Shown in pieces: positions 34,004 to 47,369 of a DNA stretch of 64,000 nt (position 1 is the stretch's first letter; every line of letters begins with the position of its first letter). Made by a program: the position numbers and the translations under genes. Where the stretch lies: the NCBI GenBank assembly GCA_027625915.1, contig JANTQA010000047.1:18662001-18726000 (forward strand), written 5' to 3'. Under the pieces are notes generated by a model that was not told the DNA's origin, ran no database searches, and worked only from the letters and a program-made list of their open reading frames with translations. The stretch is from Anaeramoeba flamelloides. Taxonomy: Eukaryota; Metamonada; Anaeramoebidae.

Positions 34004-37000
34004 ATGAAGCCGTCTGTGTCTCGGGTTTATTCACAAGTCAACAACGATCGACCAATTTATTATTCTGATTATGAGAACTTTGAAATCGGATGGGGAAGAC
34101 AAGAAAACTACATGGTCACACAAAAGATCGGGCGAGGGAAGTATTCTGATGTCTTTCTCAGCAAATGTTTGATCAACAACAAAAAATGTGTTGTCAAGGT
34201 GCTCAAGCCTGTACAGAACAACAAAACCAATCGAGAAATTAAGGTTTTGAGCAACCTCTTCGGCGGGCCAAATATTATCAAATTGCTTGATCTCGTTCAA
34301 GATGAAACTTGCAGCATTCCCTCTTTAATATTTAATTATGTTAAAAACGAATACTTCCGTCAGTTGTATCCCAAATTTACAGATTATGAAATCCGTTTTT
34401 ACCTTTATAAAATTCTGCAGGCACTTGACTATGCGCATTCAAATGGCATCATCCACAGAGACATTAAGCCTCATAATATTATGATCGATCCTAAAACCAA
34501 AGAATTGGCGATTATAGATTGGGGGTTGTCAGGTAATTACATTTTGAGCGCTTTCTTTTCTTTGACACAATTTAATAAATTTTTTTTATTGTGATCTGCT
34601 GACATATTAAAAAATTTATTTATTTTTTTGGTTGAAAATGTTTCGATTTTGAGAAACACCACTTAAGTTTCTGACACAAAACAGCTAAAGCGTTGATTAG
34701 CCAACTCAAATTTTTGAACATTTGTTTTTGATAAAATCAACTTTTGAATACAGTGATCAAAATAAAGCGTGAACAACGAATATAATCCGTGTTTCGAAAT
34801 ATAATCCGTGTTTTTTTTTCTTCTTGTTCCAAGGCAACACTCCATCGACGACACAATATTATACCTAAGTTCAAATTAATTTTGAAAGTAAACCTCATGG
34901 ATATTTTCAGTAAAAACTAAAATATTCATGCAAATAGCCAAAATTTTCAATGAATATTCTCATTTTAATTGAAATTTCTTGTATTTTTTTGATGATTAAA
35001 ATTTTTTGAAAAATTACTCTGTTTTTTGAGATAAATTTTTTGAAATTTGATCCTTCATTTTAGGAATTTCTTTTTAAATAATAGAACTTTAAGAAACCAG
35101 TACTAGATTTAATTAGGGCTGATTGATCGTCTTTTTGATCGCCTGATGACTAGCTCTTCTTTACTGGTATTTGAATAATAAATGGGAAAAATTTTCACTT
35201 CCTTTTCCATATTTTTTTTGAGTAAATTAGAGTTCTCAAAAAAGTAAGTTGTATTTTAAAAACCCAATTTGAAAAATGAAGTGAAAATTTTTCCCTTTTA
35301 TAATTTAAATAACAGCAACACAAAAATACGCTTTTTATTTTGAAACACGGATTAAATTTTTTTTGCAGCTTTATTTTAACAACAATAGTTTCATTACAAT
35401 AAAAGGTATTTCTTTTTAGATTATAAGTTGTATTTTTCCAGGTTTAAAAAAGAATTTTGCTTGAATTTTTAATTTAATTGTTTGGTTTTTTTTCTTGTAA
35501 TTTTTTTTTTCAAAATAAATTGAAAAAATTGATTTCAAATGTTCTTTGAATAAACAAATTAAATTTTTATCAAGTTTAAAATCATTATTTTTTTTTTTTT
35601 TTTGAAACAAAGTAAATTTTTTATAACGATTTATTTTCAAAACTTTTCAGTTTGATTTTTAAAGTGTATTTTCTCACATTTCCTTTATAGATAATTATAT
35701 TTGTTTATTCTTCAACGAAAATATTTTTTTTTTGAAATAATTTGGAAATATGTTTGTTTTTGAACTCGAATAAAAAATGAGAAAAATTTAATCAAACTTT
35801 TAAAAACAATAATCCATTTCTAAAAATAGCATTAAAAGTAAGTCTGCTATTGTAGTAAACAATCAGATTTTTACTTGGTTTTTCAATTTTAGGGTGGAAT
35901 TAATTTTTTTTGAATTGGCTATTAAATTTACTTGAAGATTTTTTTCCGTTTACTATTCTTTGAAAAAATTTCAATTCTATACACTGCCCATCTTAAAAAT
36001 GATACTCAAAACCCTTTTTTACACACTGTTTTAACCCGAATTCTTTTATTATTATTAAAATCAAAAACTGGATGTTAATTGTTTTTGTTCAATTGAAAAC
36101 CACTCAACTGTTCCAACCCTACTGTGTAAATTTATAAGAAATAGAAATTGATTTTCTATTATAAAAGTGAACGGCTTATGATAAAATTTCATTATTGTTT
36201 TTCATTTTATCATACAAGATACAATTTTAATCATAGAAAATCAATTTTTATATCCTATAAATGTTCAGGATAGGGTTGGAACCGTTTATAATGTTAATAT
36301 TATTAAGAAGCAATTATCCAAAAACACTTCAAGCTTCCAAGATTTCTGTGATTTGTGTGATTTCCGAAATTCTAAAACCAGACCCAAAATTGAAAAACTA
36401 AAAGTTTTCATGTTTGCAAATTACACTAATTTATCTAAATTATCCAAACTTTTTATAGATCTTCTCTTATATTTTTTCTCGCGTTTTTTTTTTTTTTTTT
36501 TGGAAATAACACAGAATTATTTATAAACAATTTCTTACAATAATATTTACAGTTCATTTAAAACTAACCACACCACACTTATAAAAATTATGATTATATC
36601 CATAATAATTACTATAAACAATAGAATTTTATTTTCCAAATCAAAGGTATAATTTGAAAGTAGCATCAAGATATTATAAAGCACCAGAATTATTGGTTGG
36701 ATATCACAGGTATAATTATTCAATGGATATCTTTGCTCTTGGCTGTACATTTGCTGGTATGATTTTTAATGTGGATATTTTTTTCCGTGGAAAAAATAAT
36801 CATGATCAATTAGTACAAATTGTAAAAGTGTTAGGAACCGATTCTTTAGATAAATATTTAACGAAATATAATATAAAATTAAAGCCCAAATTTAAAAAAA
36901 AAATTGGTGAACACCAAAAAAAGAATTGGTCTGTTTTTGTAAACAATTCAAACAAAAAGTTAGTCAACACACAAGCTTTGGACTTATTGGATAAAATGCT

Positions 37001-37085
37001 ACTTTATGATCACGTGGATAGAATAACAGCTAAAGAGGCAATGGAACATTCTTATTTTGATATATTAAAAAAGAAAAAAAAATAA
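34004..37085 (+). CDS. Casein kinase 2 catalytic subunit alpha, split by a 2.1-kb intron
   Basis: Exon 1 is 34004-34532 and the last exon is 36647-37085. The protein is a CMGC kinase of the CK2 alpha type: glycine loop GRGKYSDVF, catalytic Lys in CVVKVLKPV, LSNLFGGPNIIKL, catalytic loop HRDIKPHNIM, and DWG (not DFG) in IIDWGLS. After the intron come VASRYYKAPELLVGY, LGCTFAGMIF, LVQIVKVLGT and ALDLLDKMLLYDH. CK2 is a constitutive Ser/Thr kinase of nucleus and cytoplasm. Between IDWGLS and YNLKVASRY about eight residues of the activation segment (EFYHPGKE in typical CK2) are missing, and the two exon phases do not match. A microexon of about 22 nt is therefore expected inside the intron; I did not find it. 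The Lys-rich cluster after KPV seen in most CK2 alpha (KKKKIKR) reads QNNKTNRE here. The C-terminus is short and ends in poly-Lys. Confidence 0.9.
34751..35385 (+). mobile_element. TIR element, family A, copy 2, within the CK2 intron
   Basis: TA-CAGTGATCAAAATAAAGCG opens the element; a repeated AATATAATCCGTGTTTCG follows. The right end GATTAAATTTTTTTTGCAGC and TTTATTTT is its inverted partner. The interior aligns with 24361-24835 except for an extra 152 bp at 35164-35315. It sits in sense orientation in a host intron. Confidence 0.7.
35164..35315. mobile_element. Small TIR element (family B) inserted into the family A element
   Basis: A 152-bp insert, absent from the homologous position of copy 1. 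Ends are CTGGTATTTGAATAATAAAT and the inverted TTATAATTTAAATAACAG; the arms extend about 38 bp through GGGAAAAATTTTCACTTC. TTA precedes it. The same terminal sequence recurs in the 24-25.3 kb cluster. Confidence 0.7.
36105..36287. mobile_element. Palindromic element in the CK2 intron
   Basis: The left arm GTTCCAACCCTACTGTG, then AATTGATTTTCTAT, faces ATAGAAAATCAATT and GGATAGGGTTGGAAC. Arms are about 85 bp with a short loop. No copies were noticed elsewhere in the window. Confidence 0.6.
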
Positions 37086-39166
37086 ATAAATCTTGAGAAT
37101 TTAATTAAACTGAAAATAAAAAATCTTTACAAAAACAAAAAAAAAAAAAAAAAAAACATAAAAAGGCTAGGATAAATCTATATTCATTTAAGTTCATAAT
37201 AATATATATTTTTTTTTTACTTTTTCATCCATACCCTTTTATCTTTTATAATTATTTTTTTATAATCAAATTCATTCATATATATATATATATATATATG
37301 AAACAATAATTTGCTCTTTTCTATTTTTAGCGGATTTTATTAAATAATAAGAGAATACCACATTTTATTAATATTTTAATTAGTTTTTTCTCTTTTTTCT
37401 TTGATATTTATTTTGAAATATTTTTTTTTAAAAAATATACATAATTTTAATACTATCCCACTGTTAAATTTATTAGAAATAGATATTTATTTTCTTCAAA
37501 CAAAAGTAGTTTTTTTTTGTTAATATAAGATAGTAAATATTGAGTGAATTTTTCTCTGGCCAAAATTAGTACTCTGATAATACTATCTTATGTGGATTAT
37601 TGATCACATTATTATTTTTTTTTTCCATTACTTTATCTGATTTCACAAAAAAAAAATATACTGGGGGTTTACTCAGATTTCAAAGTCGTCACTGTTTGAT
37701 TTTGATTTCATAAGATATATTTTGAAAATATCTAAGCCCCTTATCCAATTTATTTTTTATGAAATAATTACTTACACTTGTTAGTTTATATATTTTTTTA
37801 AAGATCTAATAATTGAAAAATTTAAACACATTTAGCTTACAGAAACCTCAAGAAATAATCCAATCAAATAGAAGTCCAAACAGTCACAAATGATGATCTT
37901 TCAAAAACTGTCAAAAAGAAAACCAATTACAAAAAATAAAAAAAATACATAACAAAAAAATTCTTTTACAAATAGTTCAGAAAACAGTTCAACAAACAAT
38001 TTCCAACTGTTTTCTAGATTATTTCAAACAAACATTTTTTGTTCTTCATTTTTAATTTGATACAAAAAAAGAAAAAAAACTAATTGACTAAAATTGTTAT
38101 TATTTTTGTTTATTGGGGTGTTTTTTATTTTTGGTTGAAATCAATTATTATCTTTTTTTATTCACCACTCTCTGGCCCCACCACCTTGAAAATTATTGTC
38201 TAACCACCCAAGATCTAAAATTAGAGATATTCGCACTTTCTCTCAAAGAAATCTTAATATCTAATTCCGAGTCAAGCTCTTGTAAAGATTTGTATTTCTC
38301 ACAAGACAAAAAAATATCTCCAATTTTGGATCTACTTATAAAAAATAATATACATATTTCCTCACTTTGGAATGAATAACAACCTAAAGTGTTTTTTATC
38401 TATATTTTATCGAATAAAAAGATTTTACAAACATTTTTTTTCTTTTACATTTATTTTTCTTAATTTAAATATTTTAGTAAAGTTTTTGTAAAATAAAAAT
38501 TATTTCAAAATTAATAACAGAAAAAAAGGTAAAAATAAAAAATATGTCGAAAAAATATCATTTAATTGGATTAGAGATTTAACAAGGGGATATTTGTATT
38601 ACATTAATTATTTATATTTATCAGTCATTTTTACTTGAAAAAATTAAACATTGAGTTAAATATTTTCTGATCTTTGTAGAAGATTAGATTTTAATAATGA
38701 AAGGATCAATATTCTAAATTGATAAGAAATTAATAATAATTTATAAAATTATTCAAGAATTCTTAATGAACACAAATATTGATAAAAAACTAAAATAAAA
38801 AAAAATATTGTGAATTAAATATTTAAAAATTTTAGTTGGAATATAAAAAAAATAGCAAAAAAAACTTCAAAAAAGAAAACGATAGTTTTTGAAAAATAAA
38901 CAATATTTTTTTACATAATTAAAAAATAATTTGTCCATATAAAAAGTTACTTGATGTATATTGTTTAGTATATTTATAATTATACTCTTTTAGAGAGTTT
39001 TTTTTTTTTGGTAAAAATTATTCTGACTCAAAAGACAATTGAATAAATAAAAAAAAGTCACAAAATTTTAAAAAAAAACATTCATACTCTCTAAGAATAA
39101 TTAATAAAACTGAAATAAAACTTGATAAAAACAGAATACCTATCTACAAAAGAAGATATTCACCCA

Positions 39167-39206
<40 letters not shown>

Positions 39207-39710
39207 GAACCTGTAGGCTTTGAGCACTTTTCAAAAAAATTACAATTTTCCAAAAAACATGATAATGAATATTTTTATTGGGAAATAGAAAATTTAAGAT
39301 TATTATATTTAAACATATATAATTCAGGCAAATCTTAAAATGAATAGTTCTGGGTTGAAAGGTCATGTTTATTTAAAAAATATTCTTTTATTATAATGAT
39401 ATTGATAATTGGTTGTTCCATAGAGTGAGTAACGTTTCTTGAGGTTTTCTTTTTTATATGTAAATTATATTGATTTTTGTATTAAAACAAAAAGAAAAAA
39501 AAAAGCATATATTGTTTTTTAAATATTGGAATAGAATTAACTAAAATCAAGATTTTTTTCTATTCTTTTAAATTCTGGAAAACCTAATCACATTTTTTTA
39601 ACTTTTGTTATTCTATTGTTACAAAAATCGATTACTTGTCAAATAAAGAAAAAATAAAAAAAAAACAATATAAACCAAAGAAATTAAAAAAACACACCCC
39701 CTCCCCCAAG
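37086..39710. other. Mostly intergenic, one possible exon
   Basis: Includes a poly-A run after CK2, a TA tract at 37277-37300, and a poly-A run of about 33 at 39169-39202. Apart from the possible exon at 38113-38379, nothing coding is seen. Confidence 0.35.
38113..38379 (+). CDS. Possible terminal exon, hypothetical
   Basis: An open stretch of 88 codons without an ATG at its 5' end. It includes TTLWPHHLENYCLTTQDLKL, SLKEILISNSESSSC and KKISPILDLLIKNN before TAA. Codons such as CTC, GCA, TGG and CCC make it stand out from its neighbours. No upstream exon or confident acceptor found; no domain recognised. Confidence 0.3.
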   Translation: MGCFLFLVEINYYLFLFTTLWPHHLENYCLTTQDLKLEIFALSLKEILISNSESSSCKDLYFSQDKKISPILDLLIKNNIHISSLWNE

Positions 39711-39714
39711 AAGG

Positions 39715-40715
39715 CACTTTCAAAATTAATTCTTCAGATACATCCCAAATGCTATCATTTCATTTTGGTTTAGACTTTTCAGATTGGTTATATAAAGATT
39801 AAAATAAAATGTTTTTCAAAAAATAGTATTTTTGGGAGTTTTTAAGGTTTTTATTCTACTCTACAATTTCAAATAACCAAAACCTTAGAAATACAAACTA
39901 TTTTTCAGTCAAATGGGCCCAGTTGTAATGGATGAATTACATGGGTTAAAAGGTTTTGAATGAATATTAAAAGAAAAAATTTGTTTTGGAAATTTTGAAA
40001 ATGAAATCATTTTTTCAGATTTTTCTTTTTTATTTCCATTTTTTTTTGTTAATGTAATCCTTTGTAAATTTTTTTTTATGACAAGATCGATAGTCACTTT
40101 TTAAAAATGTGTTATTCTAAGGTTATTAATAAAGTAAAAACAATTGTAGAGAAACCCTATTTATTCCTCTTGGAATTTTATTTGGATTTTCAATTGAAGA
40201 TCAAAAATTATTCTTTTTTTATTTTTTACTTAATAGGGACAAAGAATTTGAGTTTCTTATATTTTTAAGAAAATCTATTGATTTTTGAGTTTTACTTTAT
40301 TCTGATATCAACCATTCTTGGATGTTTATTATATCATTTAATACTTATTTAATCTTCAAAGGCCAATTCTAAGAAATAATGGAGATTTGTATAAAATGTT
40401 AGGATATTTGACAGAACATAGTTTATAAAAAGATATTTATTCTATTTATTTTTTGATTTAGTTTGTTTATTGGTACAAAAGTAATAATAAAACATCAAAA
40501 TTATACCCCCCATAAACCAATAGTACACTTCATTGCTTATCTATTAAGCAGATATTTTAAAAAGAATAAAAAAATAAAAAAAAACCAAAAAAACTCCATT
40601 TTTTGAAAAAAATTTATTTTAATCTTTGGATAAAGGATCTTAAGAACCTAAAACAAAATGAAATGATAGTATCTGTTATGTATCAGAAGAATTCGTCCTG
40701 AACTTACACTTTTTC
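39715..40715. mobile_element. About 1-kb TIR element, family L
   Basis: The left arm at 39715-39830 (AATTCTTCAGATACAT, CTATCATTTCATTTTG, AAAGATTAAAATAAA) is inverted at about 40590-40715. The arms are about 120 bp with moderate divergence, indicating age. The interior contains only a weak minus-strand frame (39909-40097). A short relative is at 32391-32650. Confidence 0.6.
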
Positions 40716-40918
40716 ACTCAAAAAAATAATATCTTCTTTTAAAAATAATAATTCCCTTCTAATCTAAACTAAATTTTATAATAAATAGCCCATCTTATAT
40801 TCGAATAATGAATTGCTTTTGTATCTTTTTGAAATTTTTCCTCTCACAATGAAAAGTTTGCAAATAAATCATTTTTTCTCTTTTTTATTTTTTCAAGAGT
40901 GTTTTTTTAAAATGGAAA

Positions 40919-41032
40919 ATGAAAATGAAAAATTTGAAAGAAGTAACAGATGAATTAATGAAAAAATTGGTTTCAAATATGACAAAGAGATTAGATTTAG
41001 TTATTCAAATGGAAGGAGAATCGATTAATGGG
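40919..41032 (+). CDS. Possible exon of a small unrecognised protein
   Basis: A strong acceptor-like tract (TTTTTTATTTTTTCAAG) at about 40897 is followed by an open stretch. From ATG 40919 it reads MKMKNLKEVTDELMKKLVSN, then TKRLDLVIQMEGESING, ending at a GT. The heptad-like Leu pattern suggests a helical protein. A following acceptor TTTATTTTTAG at about 41139 would add only a few codons before a stop. The peptide looks genuine, but gene limits are unknown. Confidence 0.35.
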
Positions 41033-41297
41033 GTTTTTTACTTTTTTAAATTTTCTATTTTTTATGTAATGCTTCTTTCAAAATAAATGTCCCTATTTTT
41101 TTCAACAGTTTTTTTTATTTTTCTTTCTTTTATTTTTAGACAAAAAATAAATACTTCTCTTGAGTATAGTATTGAATATTAAAATATAATTTTTTATATT
41201 ACTGTTAAATAAAAAAAATACCGGACAAAAATTTCATTTACCATTCCAATTTTTTTTTTCAAGCAATACATCAAAATTTGTTTTTAATTTCTTAGGA

Positions 41298-41378
41298 ATT
41301 AGCCTAGGGAGATTAGTGGTAAGCGCGCGACCACTTGGTTTGAGAAATGGGTAGGGGTTCGAATCCACCGAATTCAAA
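41298..41378 (+). other. tRNA-like sequence with pol III A and B boxes, possible SINE head
   Basis: GATTAGTGGTAAGCG (41311-41325) resembles an internal A box and GGTTCGAATCC (41356-41366) is a perfect B box at tRNA-like spacing. Acceptor and D stems do not pair well, and no clear anticodon arm forms, so a working tRNA is unlikely. The G+C-richer sequence continues to about 41560, as in a tRNA-derived SINE body. No second copy was noticed in the window. Confidence 0.4.
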
Positions 41379-41654
41379 CTTTTTTCGATAACGTCAAACG
41401 AAGCTAAACCTTAAAAACTTATGGTATACCAAGTCGAGAACGCTTAAGAATTACTTCTTAAATCATTTATAACTTTATTGAAATAAATCAAGTGAAAGAA
41501 CAAATCTGATCTGAGATATTGCAAAGTGAAGTTTAAAAATGAGGGGAAGTAAGGTTTGAGGAAGCTAGTTTTTATTGATTATTTTTGATAAATTTTAGTC
41601 AATTTTGGAAACTCAAAAAATGAGTTATCGGATCTGTATTTTTAATGAATATAA

Positions 41655-41745
41655 TGTTGTAAAAAATTGAGTTTTTGAAATATCTTAAAAAAATGAGTTT
41701 TTGGAATATCTTAAAAAATTGAGTTTTCTAGGATTTTAAATTTTC
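41655..41745 (+). repeat. Three tandem repeats of about 26 bp beside the transposon genes
   Basis: The unit AAAAAATTGAGTTTTTGAAA with TATCTT occurs nearly three times at about 26-bp spacing. It lies just upstream of the first protein frame of the transposon-like unit. Such iterations can be transposase binding sites, but this is inference. Confidence 0.45.
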
Positions 41746-41820
41746 TGAAAAAATGACGTATTTTAAAAATTATGTTAAAATCATTTTTTGTCATTTAACT
41801 TTATTAAAAAAATTACTTTC

Positions 41821-42213
41821 ATGGAATTAAACAATTCAAATCGTAAACGAAAACAAAATAAGAGCACGAAAACAAAAAATTCAACAAAAAAAAGAAGATT
41901 CAACACTCATGTTTATCAAAAGTATGTGAAGTTACTTGAGAATAACTCAAATAAAAACAAGAACGAAGATCTTATTAACTCAAATTTTGATTTATTGGAT
42001 AAAAGCAATGTTCTAATGAAGACAATAAACGATGAAAGAAAAAGAAAATATAAATTTTCAGGGGATGATATTAAATATAAGAAAAGAAAAATTAACAACA
42101 AAAAAGGTAAAATAATTAGTTTACAAAATCAAACCTCTTTATTTAATTTTGACATAAATTATTTTTTCAAAAATCAAGAGATTTTTTTTTCAGAAATATT
42201 CGTCTTTATTTAA
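41821..42213 (+). CDS. Basic leader protein of the transposon-like unit
   Basis: From ATG 41821: MELNNSNRKRKQNKSTKTKN, then TKKRRFNTHVYQK. The first about 35 residues carry two Lys/Arg clusters of nuclear-localisation type. A further basic segment, RKRKYKFSGDDIKYKKRK, lies near residue 80. A T-rich tract ending CAG near 42193 could be an acceptor, so this may be the N-terminal part of the following protease rather than a separate gene. An upstream ATG at 41788 in the same frame is less likely because it precedes a hydrophobic start. Confidence 0.5.
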   Translation: MELNNSNRKRKQNKSTKTKNSTKKRRFNTHVYQKYVKLLENNSNKNKNEDLINSNFDLLDKSNVLMKTINDERKRKYKFSGDDIKYKKRKINNKKGKIISLQNQTSLFNFDINYFFKNQEIFFSEIFVFI

Positions 42214-42221
42214 ATTTATTA

Positions 42222-42867
42222 TGAATCAGAAACAAATCAATACATTGAATGAAAACCAAATGATTGAGGATAATGTGATTAATTTTTTTTATTAAATATT
42301 TTTATTGTTTATTAGACGAAAATTTATTAGATAAAATTTCAATTTTTAATAGTTTTTTTCATTTCGAAAATTGTAGAGCAAAATCCAACTTTTCATCCAA
42401 AAAAATGGATATATAAAAACAATTCTCAAAATAAAAATATTTGGATAATTCCTATTCATATGAGAGAGCATTGGTTTCTTATACTTATTAAATTTTCAAA
42501 AATTAATAATTCGTATTCAATTTATATTTTTGATTCTTTGCAAAATTATTTAAAAAATGAACAAAAACAAATTTTTTTATTCATTATTTAAAACATTATC
42601 AACAATAAAAATCAATAACAAAAAATATACTAATTATCGTACTTTTCACGTTGAGGTACAACAACAAAATAATAATTATGATTGTGGGTTATTTTTTAAT
42701 TAATAACATTTATTACTTATTTAAATATATCTCATCACCACAAAATTTTCAATCTTTGACTAACAAAAAAATTAAAAACTTTTTTCTTAACCAAAAAAAC
42801 AATAAAATTTTCAAGAATTGATTTTAAAAGAATCGTCGAAACTTTTCGTATTCTAAAAAAATATAAA
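42222..42867 (+). pseudogene. Ulp1/SENP-type (C48) cysteine protease, frame-broken
   Basis: Family landmarks appear in the right order across three reading frames. The start MNQKQINTLNENQMIEDNVI, then NFF, corresponds to the LND-E-INFYL region. Next comes KISIFNSFF, then the catalytic His in IWIIPIHMREHWFLI, the Asp in YSIYIFDSL, and Gln and Cys in VQQQNNNYDCGLFF. All four active-site residues are visible. A Lys/Phe-rich C-terminus ends near 42867. Ulp1 enzymes cleave SUMO or related modifiers; transposon versions may free the transposase from host SUMO. At least two frame changes are needed, both near homopolymers. Decay or assembly error cannot be told apart from sequence alone. Confidence 0.75.
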
Positions 42868-42964
42868 TTTTAAATCAAAAATTATTGCAAATCAAGAAAA
42901 AAAAATAAAAATTAATACTCAAGATAAGGATAAAACATTAAAAAAAAGACTCATCTACGACCGG

Positions 42965-43915
42965 TTCACCAATTGGTTTGATAAATTTTGGTTCTACTTG
43001 TTATATAAATGCAATTATCCAACAACTATTTCATTTATCCGATTTTAAAGATTCTGTATTTCGTCTTAAAAAAAATAATTTAAAAAAATTATTTAAAAAA
43101 CTAAAGAATGGTGGTAATGTTTCGGAGTTTTTTAAAATCATTTATAAAAGATTATAAATTTTGGGGTGAAAATATTAATTTAAAACAACAACAAGATGCT
43201 CATGAATTTTTATGTTCAATATTTAATGATTTAGATATGAAATCAACAAATATCCGTAGAAATATAAAAATGAAAAAGAAAAAAATCTTAACAATTGGAA
43301 AAAATAATTTATATACTCAAGTTTTGAATCTATTTAATTTAAATTTATTACAAACAATTAAGTGTAATTTTTCTGAACATAAAGAATTTAGTAAAATGAT
43401 AACAGATACTTTTTTTATCTATTTCCATCAAAGAGACTTTAAACAAATCATTAGATGATTTTTTTTTAAATAATATACTTGATTTCAAGAATAAATATCA
43501 TTGTAAGAAATGTAAAAAAATATGTTCAAGCAGAACAAAAATTTCAAATATTATCATTACCAAAATATTTGATTATTCAATTGAAAAGATATAAATCTGA
43601 TAATTATTCAAATCATCTATTGAAAGAAAATGAATATATACCCCTTGAAAAAAACCCTAAATTTGGATAAATATTGTTCAAAAAAAAATATTAAACAATG
43701 AATCGTGTATATATAACTTGACTGGATGTGTTTTTCATCGCGGGCCATCTTTACAATCCGGACATTATTTTTCGACCGTTAAAAATAATTCAAATAAATG
43801 GTTTTTATGTGATGATAATAGTGTCAAAGAAATTAATTTTGAAACTATCTGTGGTTATAATCAAAAAAAAAATAACCAAAATATTTATTTATTAATTTAT
43901 AAAAAAAAATATTGA
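42965..43915 (+). pseudogene. USP-type (C19) ubiquitin hydrolase, frame-broken
   Basis: The Cys box reads PIGLINFGSTCYINAIIQQL. It is followed by the QQDAHEFL motif (LKQQQDAHEFLCSIFNDLD), a zinc-ribbon half KYHCKKCKK, the core strand SLPKYLIIQLKRY, and the His box FHRGPSLQSGHYFS with KWFLCDDNSVKEI. Catalytic Cys, His and Asp are present. It is only about 300 residues, a minimal USP fold without accessory domains. Several frame changes interrupt it. USPs remove ubiquitin from proteins. Placement between the Ulp1 protease and the transposase on the same strand argues for passenger cargo rather than a host gene. Confidence 0.78.
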
Positions 43916-43953
43916 AACAATTAATATCAAATAACTCCAAAAAAAACCAAATT

Positions 43954-46353
<2,400 letters not shown>

Positions 46354-46589
46354 TCAATTGAAAAACTAATTTTTTACATACTGAAACACATGAATTTTGA
46401 TTGAAACTTTTGATTGTCTCAAAGTTTTATATCTCTATCTAAATATTTTATGAATTAAAATTTTGAAATGAAAAAAGAATTATAAAATAAGTGATATTGA
46501 AAAAAAAATAATATAAGTAAAAGAAATGTCATTCTAACTTGGTTTATTGGGATTTGATTTGGATATTAGAATAGATTGATTGTTGATAT

Positions 46590-47000
46590 TTGGTTGCTTA
46601 AATACTTAAATAATCGATCTTGAATATTTTGATACATTGATACTAAATACTTTGATACTTGAAATGGATACTAGATACACTTTTAATTGGATAATTAGAT
46701 ACTGGATACTCGAACACTTGGATCTTTGATACTAGGATACTAGGATAATCAGATCATTGATACTAGGATACTGGATATTTGGATACTTGGACTATTGATA
46801 CTAGGATACTAGGATACTTGATACTCGGATAATCAGATCATTGATACTAGGATACTGGATACTGGATACTTGATACTTGATACTGGATACTGGATACTGG
46901 ATACTGGATACTGGATACTTGATACTGGATACTGGATACTGGATACTGGATACTCGGATACTCAGATCATTGATACTGGATATTGGACACTTGAATATAT
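46590..47000 (+). repeat. GGATACT minisatellite
   Basis: A degenerate array of GGATACT/GATACTA-type 7-mers becomes perfect at about 46855-46965 (GGATACTGGATACT). The gradient from degenerate to perfect units suggests expansion in the right part. Confidence 0.85.
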
Positions 47001-47029
47001 TTTGTTTATTAATTGTAGAAAAACTGTTA

Positions 47030-47195
47030 ATTATGTTTATTTATGTTTATTTTTGTTTATTTATATTTATTTTTGTTAATTTTTTTATTTCTTTGTTTAT
47101 TTTTTGTTTATTTTTTGTTTATTTTTTGTTTATTTTTTGTTTATTTTTTGTTTATTTTTTGTTTATTTTTTGTTTATTTTTTGTTTATTTTTTCT
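47030..47195 (+). repeat. TGTTTATTTTT tandem repeat
   Basis: About ten units of an 11-12 bp T-rich repeat directly after the GGATACT array. Open in all forward frames simply because of its composition. Confidence 0.85.
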
Positions 47196-47369
47196 ACATT
47201 TCTTATAAAAATAAAAACACAATTATTAAATCATGGGAATGGTAATCGATGTATGATTTAATAATTAATTTCTGGGTGGGTGATTACCAAACTCCAAGGG
47301 AAATTGACAGAAAGAGTGAGTATAAAAGAGGGATTGGGTTGTCAAAAAAATATTTTTTACAATATCTCA

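Noticed and set aside
36180-36215. Candidate CK2 microexon with TTTTATCATACAAGATAC
   Set aside because: Would code FYHTRY-like residues, but lacks AG before it and GT after it, and lies in the loop of a palindromic element.
41206-41235. CCGGACA end as the left terminus of the transposon unit
   Set aside because: No matching inverted copy was found after 46353, so it is more likely a remnant of the element type at 32741-33232.
46870-47261. Overlapping frames with WILDTGY or FVYFLFI repeats
   Set aside because: Open only because the satellites have unit lengths and composition that avoid stops.
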